Shown here: one piece after another, positions 13,801 to 27,400 of the stretch
Numbering within the stretch: the first letter of the stretch is position 1
How the letters are laid out: each line of letters starts with the position of its first letter
NCBI GenBank assembly: GCA_963169105.1
Contig: OY720637.1
Coordinates: forward strand, 35,459,925-35,523,924
Direction: 5' to 3'
Length of the DNA stretch: 64,000 nucleotides
From: Ceriagrion tenellum
Taxonomy: Eukaryota > Arthropoda > Insecta > Odonata > Coenagrionidae
Notes under the pieces: generated by a model
Database searches by the model: none
What the model was told of the DNA's origin: nothing
What the model saw: the letters and a program-made list of their open reading frames with translations, nothing else
Position numbers and translations under genes: made by a program

Positions 13801-16800
13801 AACTGAAATGAAGATTACCTCAAATGAATAATTATTTCACTAGGGAATACACTACCTATCAAATAGAAAGACCAAATATAGTGGAAGCAATCAATTGGAT
13901 ATGAAACAGTGCAATGACATTAGGGGAGGGAACTAAAATGTCATTTGCACAGCCCAAGGTAGGATATGATGATGTACCAATGATTACTTGGGGGATGGAG
14001 GTTAAGTGAGGAGGAAAATTGTGTTAGTTAACTATAGTGATGAGGAACATATTAATGGCTTTGCCCTACTATAAAACAAATTAAGCAAAGGGGTCCACAG
14101 TTTTCTGCCCCACCCATTGGGTACACCGTAGGACAAGATGAGTTATAGAGAGACATTTATTCTAATAAGTTCTATCTTTCTGGCTATGTAGTATCACAGA
14201 GTATACAGAGGGCTCGCCATTATGGGAGTTATGATATGGCTTTTTTTTCTTTCTGCTATTCTCTGCTCGATGTCAGTGATGTTCTTAAAAGGTTTCCACT
14301 GGTTCTCTCAAGGACAAGTGCACTTCCCTCCCCTACCTGTGCGCGGCAAACATGCGCGCGAGAGGGGAAATTGGTGGAATGGGCGAGGTAGGGGAGGGCT
14401 TTCGGATGGGTGTTCTGAGGGTTCCGAGTGCTGAACCACGCCTGAAAATCATCTCTGAACCTGCCTGACGCTTTGCCTAGCAAAGCTCAGTAGCACTTCG
14501 GATGCTAAGCTACCTCGGAGTTAGAGTAAGGTCCCGCACCGGCCGATTCGGATGTAAACGATCAAATGGTATAACACGAAAACTTTCCATGGGATTCGAC
14601 AAACTATCGGTCAAGTCTATCCACGATCTACTGCGCAAAGCGATATTGAATAAAATCGCTATTAAGATGGTTGCCTGAGAGTGTGAGAATGTAATTTTGA
14701 TAGAATTCACCCAAGGACCAAGTCAATAAAAGTGTAAGTCCAACATTAGCATATGCTGTAAAAACAGAAATGAAGGTCGCTTGCTCTTTTCAAAAGGGAT
14801 GATTATCAACTATGCAAGCCTACATAGTCCAAAGTCCGAGGTTTTCAAGAATCATGATGTTAATTGAGCATCAAATTTTTACAAAACTACGATTTTGGAA
14901 TCTGATGTCCTGTAAAATGAGCATATATGCATATTTCTTTGGTTTTGTTGCATAATGGTACACCAAACGCTTTCTATTCCATTGTCGTCTAATATGTGTG
15001 CAGTACTATTCAAATACGATTTAACTGCTATGAATACTCCACCACCAGTCCTATCGGGTCGATCACGTTTATAGATTTTATATCCTATCGGAAAAACTTC
15101 GCTATCGTTAATATCCTCTGCGAGCCAGCTCTCTGTTCCAATTACTATATCTGCTATATTACTATATCTGCATATTACTATATCAAATACAGTAGAACCT
15201 CGATCTATCGTTTTTCAAGGGGATGGGCAAAAAAAATGATGGATGCGGGAAAACGAACAATGTGGGAAAACGAACAAGGCAGGAAAAGATTTCCCAGGAG
15301 CCAAAACGAGGTGAAAATGCGAGAATTATATGGTAACTTTTCACAGTAGTGGGGAATCTTATAGGAATTTCTCTTAAAAGCAGGAGAATTTTTAAATTTA
15401 ATGAAAATACTTAGTGTATCTCTAATTTTTCGTTTGATTACTAACTGTTTAAAATACTTTATTAGTATTACATATCCCAATGGTGTCTCGGATGATAAAA
15501 GTAAATAAACAAGGTCCATTATCATTTTATTGGATGATCCTCAAGCCCGCGCACCGACCTATCCATGCATAGAAATTTATTCCTTTCAAATATCCTTGAG
15601 GGTGAGAAGCGTGCCTAAAATTTGTTGGGGAGGATGTAATTTTTTTTCGCGCTTTCCTTGTGCTCCGCTAATGGAGGAGTGCCACCCGTTAAAGATAGAG
15701 CGAGCTTGACGCTACCAAGTGTACTCTTGTTTATCTGGAGCAATCGCGTAACCCACGAGGTATAGAGCAAGAGAGGTGTATCAGGTTATCGCCATCTGGT
15801 TCAGAGAGGCAAAAGTTATCGGGCAATCGGGTTGATATGAGGAATTCTGATATCGGTGGTTGGAGTTCGGCTTGGCATTACTAAATGAACACCAATTTCA
15901 AAAGAATAAATCACTTTGATGGGCCACGGTGCCTAAAAAACAAAAAAAACCATGTCTGGCAATGCAAGCCCACGTCAGACAATGGACGAGAAGGAACTTA
16001 GCCCACGCTTGCAGGACTTCCACTACAACAAACTAATGGTTGAAACATCTGCGTTACCTTCAGCCGTCTTAAAACACCTATTTTGAACAGTTTCGGCTTT
16101 AGGCTCAGAAATAAATACTTCAGGAAAATGAATAGACATAAATACCTACTTTAACTGGCTAAGCACGGAAAAAATAGAAAAAAGAAAGAGCACAGAGCAC
16201 GTAGGGTTTGGCCGCACTTACTAGGGGCCCACGAAGTGACCATGACGGTCAGGGGGGTCAGGGAGTGACTGAATTGCTGAGGTTACAAGCCACGCCCACT
16301 GCCCTCTAGTTGGTTCCACGAGAGTCACATGACGAGAAACCCCACCTCCCTCCCTTCCCTCAGCCACTCCCCCGTTAAAGCCCATGTGGCCCAAGTCATT
16401 TGAAATAATGCACTGGTTACATACAAGAATTGGGCGAGACAGGTAATTGGGGGACCCTGTTTTCCGCCGAGAGGGTCAGGGCAGGTGGAAGACCTTTGAC
16501 CCTCCCGACCCTTTCCGCGGAACCACTGAGGGGCGCATTAGTGGAACGTCAGTTAATTTTGCTTAAGTTTTTAATCGGCATAAATCTACAGAACAAGTAT
16601 TATATGAAGTTTGTCCGTTATTTTCTGTTACATTTGATACCAAACACCAAGGAAATCCGTTGATATTTAACCACATAGGTTATATCAGATCTCGATATGG
16701 TGCCGAGAGCGAGCGTATGACAACTACTGGTAAGAGAGCATTGAGAGGATAGTAGGAAGAAAGGTTAGAAGCTCATGGCGAAGGAATGCGGCCGCTAAAG

Positions 16801-18315
16801 AGCGAGGTAGGGACTCGTTTGGGTAGGAAAGGAGGAATGCCAATTGTCCTCTAGGAAGGAGTTTGGGCCATTAAGATAAGAAGGGACTCGGACAGCAAGG
16901 GCTACCCGTCCATCCTGCGCGGCGCATCGCCTAACTCCCTCCCCCTCCTCCTTTCCCGCTGCGGAGCACCGCAAAAATCCCAAAATCTTACTTCGGTGTA
17001 AATTTTTGGTTTAGTCTTTTTCAAACAATGAATGCGGGAATTGTGATGTGGGGCCTGTGATTTGGAAACGATCGAAGCGGGAAAACGATACTTCGGGGAA
17101 CGATGGATGCGGAAATTATTAACGTTATCAGCATGGAACTACATTTGGGACCAAAGACGGCGAACGATAGAAGCGGGAAAATGATCAATGTGAGAACGAT
17201 AAATCGAGATTCTACTGTATATGCTCAACTTCGGCACATTTGTTCTTTACGCTACGGAAATTTACTATTACTAAATTTATATCGTATTTGGCTTGATGAA
17301 TGTTGGTTCGAGGTTTTCGGTAATTCTGTGTGCTATCTTCTTGATGTTCTCTGAAACCAATGAGAAGCGATTTTTTCTTTGAAGTTTCGCAGCTACTTTT
17401 TGCACTTTTAGTAATTAGTACTTATTTCACATATTTTTGGTGCGATATCTTATGGAAATACTTTTTTAAAAAATTCAGCGCTATCGACAATATTTCCAAG
17501 GAGTCCGTTGGAGGTGCTTTTAAATACTTTCTTACACATACACGCTGAAGTTCAACAGTTTGGAAAACTCTTTAATAATTCAATTTTGGGAGTGACTTAT
17601 CCTTTGAATTTCATAATTTTTTCACCTACAGAGAGACAGTAAATGCATGAGGGACTAGAAGTCACATGTGGTGGAATGCCGACAAAGTGCAAGGGAAGTG
17701 ACATTTTGTGCAGCATCAGTAGATGGGCAGGGAATGTAAATGAATATATATGGAATTAAAAGGCTATAATAACACATTATAGAAGGATGGAGAAGATTAC
17801 GTGGATGGAAAGGAAGACTAACCAAGAAGTGCTTGGGATGGTGGGAGAGGAAAGGAAGCTTCTAAATGAAATCCGGGATAGGCAGGGTGGATGGCTGAAG
17901 GATGTGATTAAGGGTGATGGTTTGCTGAAGAGTGTGATAGAGGGAAGGATGTTAGGCAAGCGGGGAAGGGGAAGAAAGAGAATAGGTTTCATTTACAGGA
18001 TGAAGAAGGGTAGATTGTACACTGAGGTGAAAAAGTAAATGGTGGAGGGGGATGCGCCCCTTAATATGTAGAAAACCGGGAGGAGATTCTCTGACATTCG
18101 ACAAAACCTACCTTAACCAGTAGAATACTTTTTTGAAAAATGACAAGTTACTGCCACGTTCCTTGTTACTCCCTCATGATAATCTACAGAGGGGCCCAAG
18201 TGGTACACTAAACAATGATGCTTACCTTGTTTGAAAGAAGACATCCTCGTCAACAAATCCAAAGTTATCGTGGAGCTTTGTCACTGCCCCAGTAAAAACT
18301 CGTTGCTTGGGAGTG

Positions 18316-18350
<35 letters not shown>

Positions 18351-18351
18351 T

Positions 18352-18404
<53 letters not shown>

Positions 18405-21400
18405 TTGTAATTGCTGCTGCAGTTGCTGTAGCTGCGAAGCTGCAGCCACTGCAGGGGCCTGTGGCTGCTGTAGTGGCCCTGGCTGTCCCCCAGCACCAGC
18501 TCCAGCTCCTTGCTGCTGCTGGGATTGTGGTCCAACCAACGGTGGTGGCTGTGCCACTGGACCCTGCTGAAATGCCGATGGCTGCAAGGCTCGGGGTGTT
18601 GGATAACTCACAGTTGCCACTTGAGGGAACACCAAGGTAGCCACCTGCTGCTGGACAAAAGACCAGAGTTAGTTTGTCACACCAAAAGTGGTCAATGAGG
18701 CTCCTTCCCACCAACAGTATCTTCAAGATATAATAATTGCAAATTCTGAATGGTTTATGAATTGACTAAGTAGAATGTTGACGATCGACTTGTTTCAATG
18801 CTTTTCATTTTATTTCCACTGGGGTTAACATCAGAGCTGTTCGAATGCTTTGAAATCAATTCGAATCGACTCGAATCAGCCATAATTCGATTCGACTCCC
18901 CTCGAATCAGGATACTTCGAAACTGAATGATTCGAAATATTTGAATCTGATTGATTCGTCTTCAAATCTTTGTATGCATTCAAACATGGCGCTCATTCCA
19001 AAAATCGTGCGCTATCCGTTTAGACGATGTTTTCCACACACGAAACGAAAATTCAAACGACCACATGTTATTCTGTGCTATTCTTTGTGCCACTATAGAT
19101 ATAGAAGCTAATGTAAGGCCCTGAAATATTGTGAAAATCTTTATTACATTAACTGCGCATTAGCTTTGGATTTTATTTAGATTCGAAATTGATTCCCAAG
19201 TGAATTATTAAGGGTGATTTAATTTGCTACCAAAATTTAAAAAAAAATTTGTTTTGATTCGATTCGAAATATCTTTTGGGAGATTCAATTCAGTTCGATT
19301 CGAAATGAAAATTCCTGATTTGCACAGCACTAGTTAACATTTATCCTCATGGTAAGGTCTAATTTGCTAACCTATTGAGTACTGGTCTTAATTACGCCCT
19401 GTCAAAAACACAGAGGTGGAGGTTATGGAACTAGCTTGTTAGGTTGTAGGGCAAGAGGGATGGAATCCAAAAAGAGTTGAAACCAATTCGGGTTGCATAT
19501 TATTAAGCAGCTTTGAAAACAGTTGAAAGCAATAAAATAATTTTGTATTTAAAACTCAAATTAGGAAGGGAATTGACTTTTATAAGGAGCCAGATCAAAT
19601 CATGACTTTTCTTCATATTTTTGGGAAACTGGGAGTTGAAAGAACACAAGTACAAGCATTATGTTCTTAATGGTAGCATTTACTGAAAAAAAATTCATGA
19701 TTGGCACAGGTGATTTGCGATGCATAAGGAATTTATGATAAAAATTTTATAGACTGCAATTTTGGGGTTTGGGGTTGTTGTTTATGGTGACCACAGTTTT
19801 GCCTGTGTCGCAGCACGTGACTTCAAAAGTAAGTGATGAGGCCGGAGAGTGGATGGCTTTATATAGGCCAGACGACCTTTTGCTTTTTGGTGCCAATTTT
19901 TTCCCGTTATCATGATTGGTCTGTTGATTTGAAGTCTCTTCCAATGGAAAACTGGGGGAACAAACTGCCGACACTAAAAATTCCGATCTCTTATCTTCAC
20001 TCATTCAAGGGAATATACTAGATCGACTGCTGTGGTATGGCTTACATCGGGCAGACGGGCAGAGCTGCAAGGTGCCAACTGTAAGAACACAGACAGGCGA
20101 TGAGGTACAAACAATTCCACCTCTCCGCCGTGGTGGAATGCATCCATTCAGAACCAGGACACATTATCAAATTGGAGGAGGCCACCATGATCGCCAGAGA
20201 ATCTCGATACTTCCCAATAATAGCGGTGCTCGGGGCTAGATAATGGTAAGCCACACACTGAGCAATATTGAGATCTGTACGCCTTTCTTCTCTGCTACAG
20301 GATGGGAAGCCACAGGAGGAGTAGTATTTGAAGAAACCAGAAGATGGCAGCACACACCCTGTTGTTATGAACTGCACCAAGACACAGCACATCATTTCTG
20401 TGCTTTTGTATGATAAGCTGCAGCAAGATGGTGTATTGTAGAGGAATCAGCGCAAGTTGTTCCAATGAAAAAGTACCTTATGGAACCGATACGGAAGCCG
20501 ATAGTTTTGAGAGTGAATCCTCGTGTGATGACAGTGTTGTAGATGTGGATTATAATGATAATTATCAGCCAAACCATGTGATATCTCATCATCGTCAGAG
20601 GTAAGCATCAACAAAATGTAATTATGTGGCATGCCATATTATAGCATGTGATTATGTGGCTTATCATGACAGTGCACTACGTGTAGTACTGTTAAATAAC
20701 ACTAATATTTAACGGAACCATGGACTATGGGACAATTTCTAGGATATTTATCTGGAGCCTATTAATCATAAACAATTGTTATACTTGTTATGGGCATCAC
20801 TAGGTGACTGCTATAGGGATTATTGTGGCTTGCCATTACATAGTTGTTAAATTGCTGTATTGTTTGGTGTAGTTTCGTAGGTTCATGCTATTAGTAATCT
20901 ATGCATTTTTTTTCTTCTGCAAGGAGGAAGACTTAACTCCCGTTATCAGAGAGATGGCCATCTCACCTGCTAAGGATGGAAGGCATCAATGGGGGCAGCA
21001 GATACCACAGTCGAGTAAAGGGGCTAAACGTAAAATGCGGGGTAATCTGGTATGTACTTAAACATAGCTATTAACCGGAATCAAATAATGATAGAAAAAT
21101 AATTTTCATTAAATAATAATTAATATTATTATTTAGGAAAGCCGGCACAGAAATATATTAATATCATTAAATTAGTAATATGATTTGTTTCATAAACATG
21201 TTGTAACATGGACATTATTTTTAAGGGTCAAGAGTACACAACTGATGCAACCAAACAGAAAGTAGTTGCCAGAGAAATGGGATTTCCATGAGCTTGCCGT
21301 CGGAAATGCATGACGTAGTTCGGAGAAGCGGCTTCCAAAATATTCCATGGATTCTGGGACATGGGGAATTTCGAAGCGCAAAAAAACTACATCCTTTCGT

Positions 21401-24400
21401 GTATCTCAACGGCACCTCCAAAACGCTCTTACCCGAAGAAAAGGAAAAAGGAGCAGTCTTCTCGAAAGATCACCGCTACGTACTCTGTTAATGTGCAAGG
21501 CGAAGTCACCCAAGTCTGTAAGGCGACATTTCTCCCTGTACATGGGCTACAAAAATCAAGAGGAAGAGTGGAAAACATCATGCAGCAAATTGCTAGTGGC
21601 AAAGAGTTTGTTAAGAAAGACCAAAGGGGGCACCATAAAAATCATCAGAAATATCCACCTGAAGTTATACTAGGTGTTCACGATCATATACGAAGCATAC
21701 CCACTTACCAGAGTCACTACGGCTGGTACAAGAATCCCCAAAAGGTTTATTTTGACTACAAGATGACAATCAGTTCTTTATACCAGGATCATTATCTACC
21801 CTACTGTGAGGTACAAAAAATTTCCAGTGTTAAAGAGAATAACTACAGATGGATATTCTGCACAGAATACAAAATAGGCTTCAAGATACCCCTTTCCAAC
21901 ACCTGTGAAGTATGCGACGAGCTTATTACTCAGATTAACTCCTGTAACCTACCCAATGAGCAACAAAAAGTCTATGACCTCAGGAAGAAAAGAGAACTAC
22001 ATCACCGGAAAGCAGAATCAATGCAGGCTACTATGAGAGCAGATATCGACAGAGCCAAGACTGTTTCCAGTATCGTGGTCATCTCAGTTGACTTGCAGCA
22101 GGCTCTCCCAGTTCCAAAACTTACTGCTGGTCCACCTTTTTACAAGCGAAAAATATTGATGTATAACGTGGGTATACATGACTGTGGAACAGGTATTGGA
22201 CACATGTACATGTGGACTGAGGATGTCGCAAAGTGCAGCAGTGATGAGATATGTAGCTGTATATTAAAGTTTCTCCAGACAAACAGCTGTGCTTCCAAAA
22301 TAATATGCTATCAGATAACTAAGCCAGACAAAATAAGAATTGGATGGTTATGTGCATGTGGTTGTCACTAGTACATGGTGACAAATTCAAAGAAATTGAA
22401 CACAGATTTCTGATTAGTGGGCACACACGATTGCCATCCAATAAGAGATTTTGCATCCATTGAGAAATACCAAAGGCGCCATGTGAGTCAAGTTTTCTCG
22501 CCCACCGAGTGGGTTGATATTGACAAGAAAAGCAGAGTAGAAAAGAAAATTGCCATGACAGTTATGAAACAAGAAGATTGCCTAGGGTTCAGCAAAGTGC
22601 CAGCACAGCACATAAAGAAAAGAAATACAACAACAGATGGACATCCTATTAACTTTCCAGAAGCTGCACAGTTCAGAGTTATGGCCTCATATCCTGATTC
22701 AATTTTCCTGAAGCACGCTGTTCACGGAGACTTCAGTGAAATTAATGTCAAGAAGCATGGCCGTCCTACACAGACATCGTGGAATATGACCTTAACACCA
22801 AAATATTGTAGGCCCATTCCTATACAGCATAAGAAACTGTCTGATGTCATGGACCTGCTTCCCTATATATCTGCGGTGCATCATGGATATTATTTATCCC
22901 TCACTCAGTGCAAAGCCACAGAGCAGGTTGATGAACCTGAATTAATTAATGGCAGTTTCTTAGATGATGCTGAGAGCAATGTGAATGGTGATCAGTAAAG
23001 CCAAATGTTGGCATGGAAATATTGGTGATAGACAATGACAAGCCACAAAATTATATGTATTCCTTGTACTTAATGTTGTTTTTCACTATATCTAGCAATT
23101 AAATATGTTCTATTTCATGTGAAAAGAATACCTTAATGAATGTAGTACCTTATAATGCAATAAACGCACCTCTTATGTCCATCACCTGATTTATGGAATA
23201 TTTCGACCCGTCAGATGTCTCTTCTGTAAAATTTCCTCAATGTGGCTTACCATTATCTAGCCCCGAGTGCCTAAATTATTCGGGAGGCTATCGAGATTTC
23301 CAAGCACCCATTGAATTTCAACTGGGAGTACGGATATCACCTCCATAGCTCTTGGAAGAGACTGTTCAAACCAACGGACCAATCACGATAAAGATAAAAT
23401 CATGACATTGGGAAAAAATTGGCACCAAAAAGTAAAAGGTTGCCAGGCAAATATAAAGCTGTTCCCAATCTCTGGCATCATCACTTCAACCTGAAGACAC
23501 CTGCTGGAATGTTGGCAAAACTGTTGTCACCAAAAACAACAACACGGTGAAAACCCCGAGATGCAGCCAATATCATCGGAGCACCACGGAAACATTCGAA
23601 CCCATAAAAATTCATCTCAACCTCATGGGAATTTGCAGCCCTAATTCATTGGTTTGCTCAGCTCTTAAAGCTAGTTAACTATAATGTTAATGCTGTAAAT
23701 AGTATTAAAAATTGGGAGCTGATGGAGTAATTTAATAGGAATAAACCAGCAGACGGGCAGCAGTCTACCATTAGCTGAATATACTTGTTTAGAGTGTTTA
23801 GTGGAACATTTTCATCAATATACCATGATGAAGTCTTTGCAACTGTTACGTTACTTTGAAGCTAGGTGTTCATTTTTCGATACTACTGCATTTTTAGATC
23901 TTTAGTAAGTGTCCTACACTGTGTGTTCATAAATCAAGAAGTAAATCCTTGTCAAATTATTTATGCAAGGAGTCAACGACACAGCTATCCCAGGAAACAC
24001 TCAAAGTGTGGCAAAAATGTTTTAAAAGGTTACAAATTGGTTTAGGTAATTTTGCATAAGAAAAAAGATAAGAGAAATCCAAAAATGCCAATAAATGCAT
24101 AAGAAAAAGGCTCCTATGCCTGAATTTTGGTCATTCAGGAGACCATCAGCAGGGAACACAATTTTTAACCTTGCAAACCTGTGTGCGGCACACAGCTCAA
24201 ACTCCCAATTTTTGTCATTTTTCTGCAGCTAAAAATGTAATTGTTCAAAAACAAAAAAAGATATTTAGGGTCTATAAGTTGAACACAATATAAATATGGT
24301 AGGTATAATGGTCTGAGGCACACATGGTAGCTCACAAAATGCCCCAGAAGATTATGATGGAGGCATTGCACAGGTGCAGTTCCACAATTTGTAAATGAAA

Positions 24401-27400
24401 CTTGACGTGACTAATAGAAATAAAATGTCTGCTAATACACATTTTATGTGGGAAAGAATGTTTAACCATATAACTGAACTTAGGAAGTACAACAGCATGG
24501 AAATGAAAAATTCAGAGGTGAGATATCAAACAATTTTACAACAGTTGACATCGAGTTTATTGCAACATAGTGCATATACCACCAACAACGATAATTGGTA
24601 TAAGAATTCAATCCAATCTTGAATCGATACAAATTTTGAGAGAACCAAAGTACTAACAGTGTTATATATTTACACGTAAACTGCATTAATGCTCAAACAC
24701 AACACTATCAGAAACTTCATGATGTTATGAGATGTATATATAAACAATCTTTTAATCAGAAGATTCAAAAATTTATTATCTACGCATATGAGGATCAGAA
24801 AATGTCATCTTAGCGCACAGAAAGGATGAGCACTAAGAGGTCAATTTAAGAAAGAAAATTTCATCATCAGTCTTTGATCAAGAATGATCCACATAAATTT
24901 TCTACTCATTCTCCCACTTCCTTGGCCCATCTAAGCCTACAGTAGGTGCACTTCATACTACACTCATTCACATAATATTTGCATCCACAGAGATATACCC
25001 CCAAGATGAATACTTCCACCAGTTCAGGTCAAAGTCCAGTGCCAGAATATTTAGTAAAGTCTGTCTACCGTATTTACCTGAATATAAGGCCCCCCACTTT
25101 TGAGGCTCAAATTCCAGGAAAAATATAAAACAGGTGGGAGAGCCCTCAGGGGAGTACCAGCCAGTTTGGAAAGAATGCGTGATGCTTTGAGTGTGTAAAC
25201 TCCGTATGAAGTTCAAATTTGTTTTGCGATGAGTTTGAACATGCTTAGAAATTCGAATAGTCGTGCTACATAACTTTAAATATCAGTATGGGTACCCCCT
25301 CTGGCTAATCCTCCCCATATAAGACCCCCCCACACTTTTGAAACAGTTTTTGGGAAAAAAGGGGGGTCTTATATTCAGGTAAATATGGTACTATTAGCTG
25401 AATATACTTGTTTAGAGCATCAAAAAAACATTGAAAGATTATCTTTTGTATTACATCAAACATCAAAACAAAATTTTCGATGCACTAGGAAATTCAGGAA
25501 ACAGCAGATCTGATATTTGTAAAACAGGTAACTACTGAATGAGAAATACTGGAAGTGTGCTAAAATATGCATACCATATATTCTCACCATTCATGTGACA
25601 TGAAAATTCCCTCATACATATTTCCACGATTAATAGGTGTTTTATTTTCATAATTTGCCACAGTTTATCCTGAGAAATGTTTTAGAGTTTGAAAGGGAGC
25701 ACATCAATTCATGAAAGTTCTTCAATCCAAGTCAGAAATAACATTTTCTAAGATAGACATAATCAACAGAAATGATAAAACTCCATCATCTAAATAATGA
25801 TAATAAAACCTATGCAAATGTATCAAAAATCAGTAGACTTTTCATTCCAAGATACTGAGTGCAGGTGTTGTCCATGAGTAACGCACTGAGCACAAATGGC
25901 TGGTGGGTTTCTGATATGACAGCAAATAGTTACTTAAGTAGCTACTTTGAATATTTTCAAATCTAGAAATGGTAAACATATCTTACACGCACTCAATGAC
26001 TTATCTTTTGAACCATGTGAGTACTTACTTGAGTGGTAGCAAGAGAAGTGGGAAGGGCAACTCCAGGGTTTCCTAATGCTGATCCCAAAGATGATGGTAA
26101 TGCCATTCCAGGCTATAATAAAAGTAAATAAAATAACCAATTAATACACAACTAAAGGAGTAATAAGAAAAAAATTCTTGAACATTTTAAGAGAAAGTCT
26201 GATTGAAAATTGACTTATCAGCTTACCTGAGAAAGCATTGCTCCTTGTTGAAGGGCAGCATTCTGAAATTGAGGTAATTTTTTAGCATTAATTCAGTTTC
26301 ACCATTAACAAATGAAATGAACAATACAGATATTACAATGTAATTCATATCCAACAGTTATTCTAGTATTCAGTAATATGAACTAGGGTAATATATGAAA
26401 GAACTAAGTAATATATGCATATTGAGCAGGCATTACACTCTCATACACAAGAAACTTTTTCACAAACATTTGTTTAACATATTTGGCTTTAATGCACTCA
26501 GGGGGTTATAATAATTTATACATTACACATTCATAGTAGTTCTTTTTAATACACCTTACATAGCAAGCCATGGAATGTAGTCTTTCAGCACTGTTCTTCC
26601 TGCTGAGTTTTTACCAAGATCTTAAAGCATCATTAATCTAATCCTGAATTTGTCACTAGTTCAAAACATGAACACCTCAGTGTGCATGATGATAGTTTGG
26701 GCTATGGATCCATCTATATCATCAATCATTATTAATTAATACACCATGTTATATTCCACAATTTACCAAGTGTTAAGTATATCATGTTGCATTAGTTAAA
26801 GATTTTAACAAAGTTATGCCTAAGACTATTGCTAACATTCATCTGTCCCTGAAATAATCCTCTCCAGAGAGAAAAATCCTACAAAAATAGTAGCTTCAAA
26901 GAAGTAGGGTGTCCACTTCCTCAAGATCAAGATAGAAAACCTAACTCAAATTTTGGCTGATTTTCCATACAAATGGTTTAAAGTTTTTCAGCTCCTTTGA
27001 CAAGGTCTTTCAAGGTCAAAGTTCTGGTACCTTTGTCAGAGCGTAAACAAGTAAACACCTTGATCCCATAACTTTTTGTGCAGAAAGGTAGAAAAGTAAA
27101 ATAATAATAAACCACTTTATAATGCCACATACTCATTTTTTACAGTTGAATTTCACAGTAGAATGAATTTTACTTTTTGATTTTAATTAGAGATGGGCAA
27201 GAATTAGGCCACAGTTGCTTCTCAAAGCTCTACTGTATCACATTATAAAATCAAATTAATACTTCCACTAGGGACAAAAACAGCATTTCATAAAATTATT
27301 ACATCAATTAAAAAAATCAAATAATGATCCAATAAAAATACCTAAGAAATCCACCAAGAACACTCATTCACTGGCGTGAAATAAAATTTTATATAAAATA

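Noticed and set aside
18307..18570. Plus-strand poly-Cys open frame
   Set aside because: It is the complement of the CCAR1 glutamine run and has no independent support.
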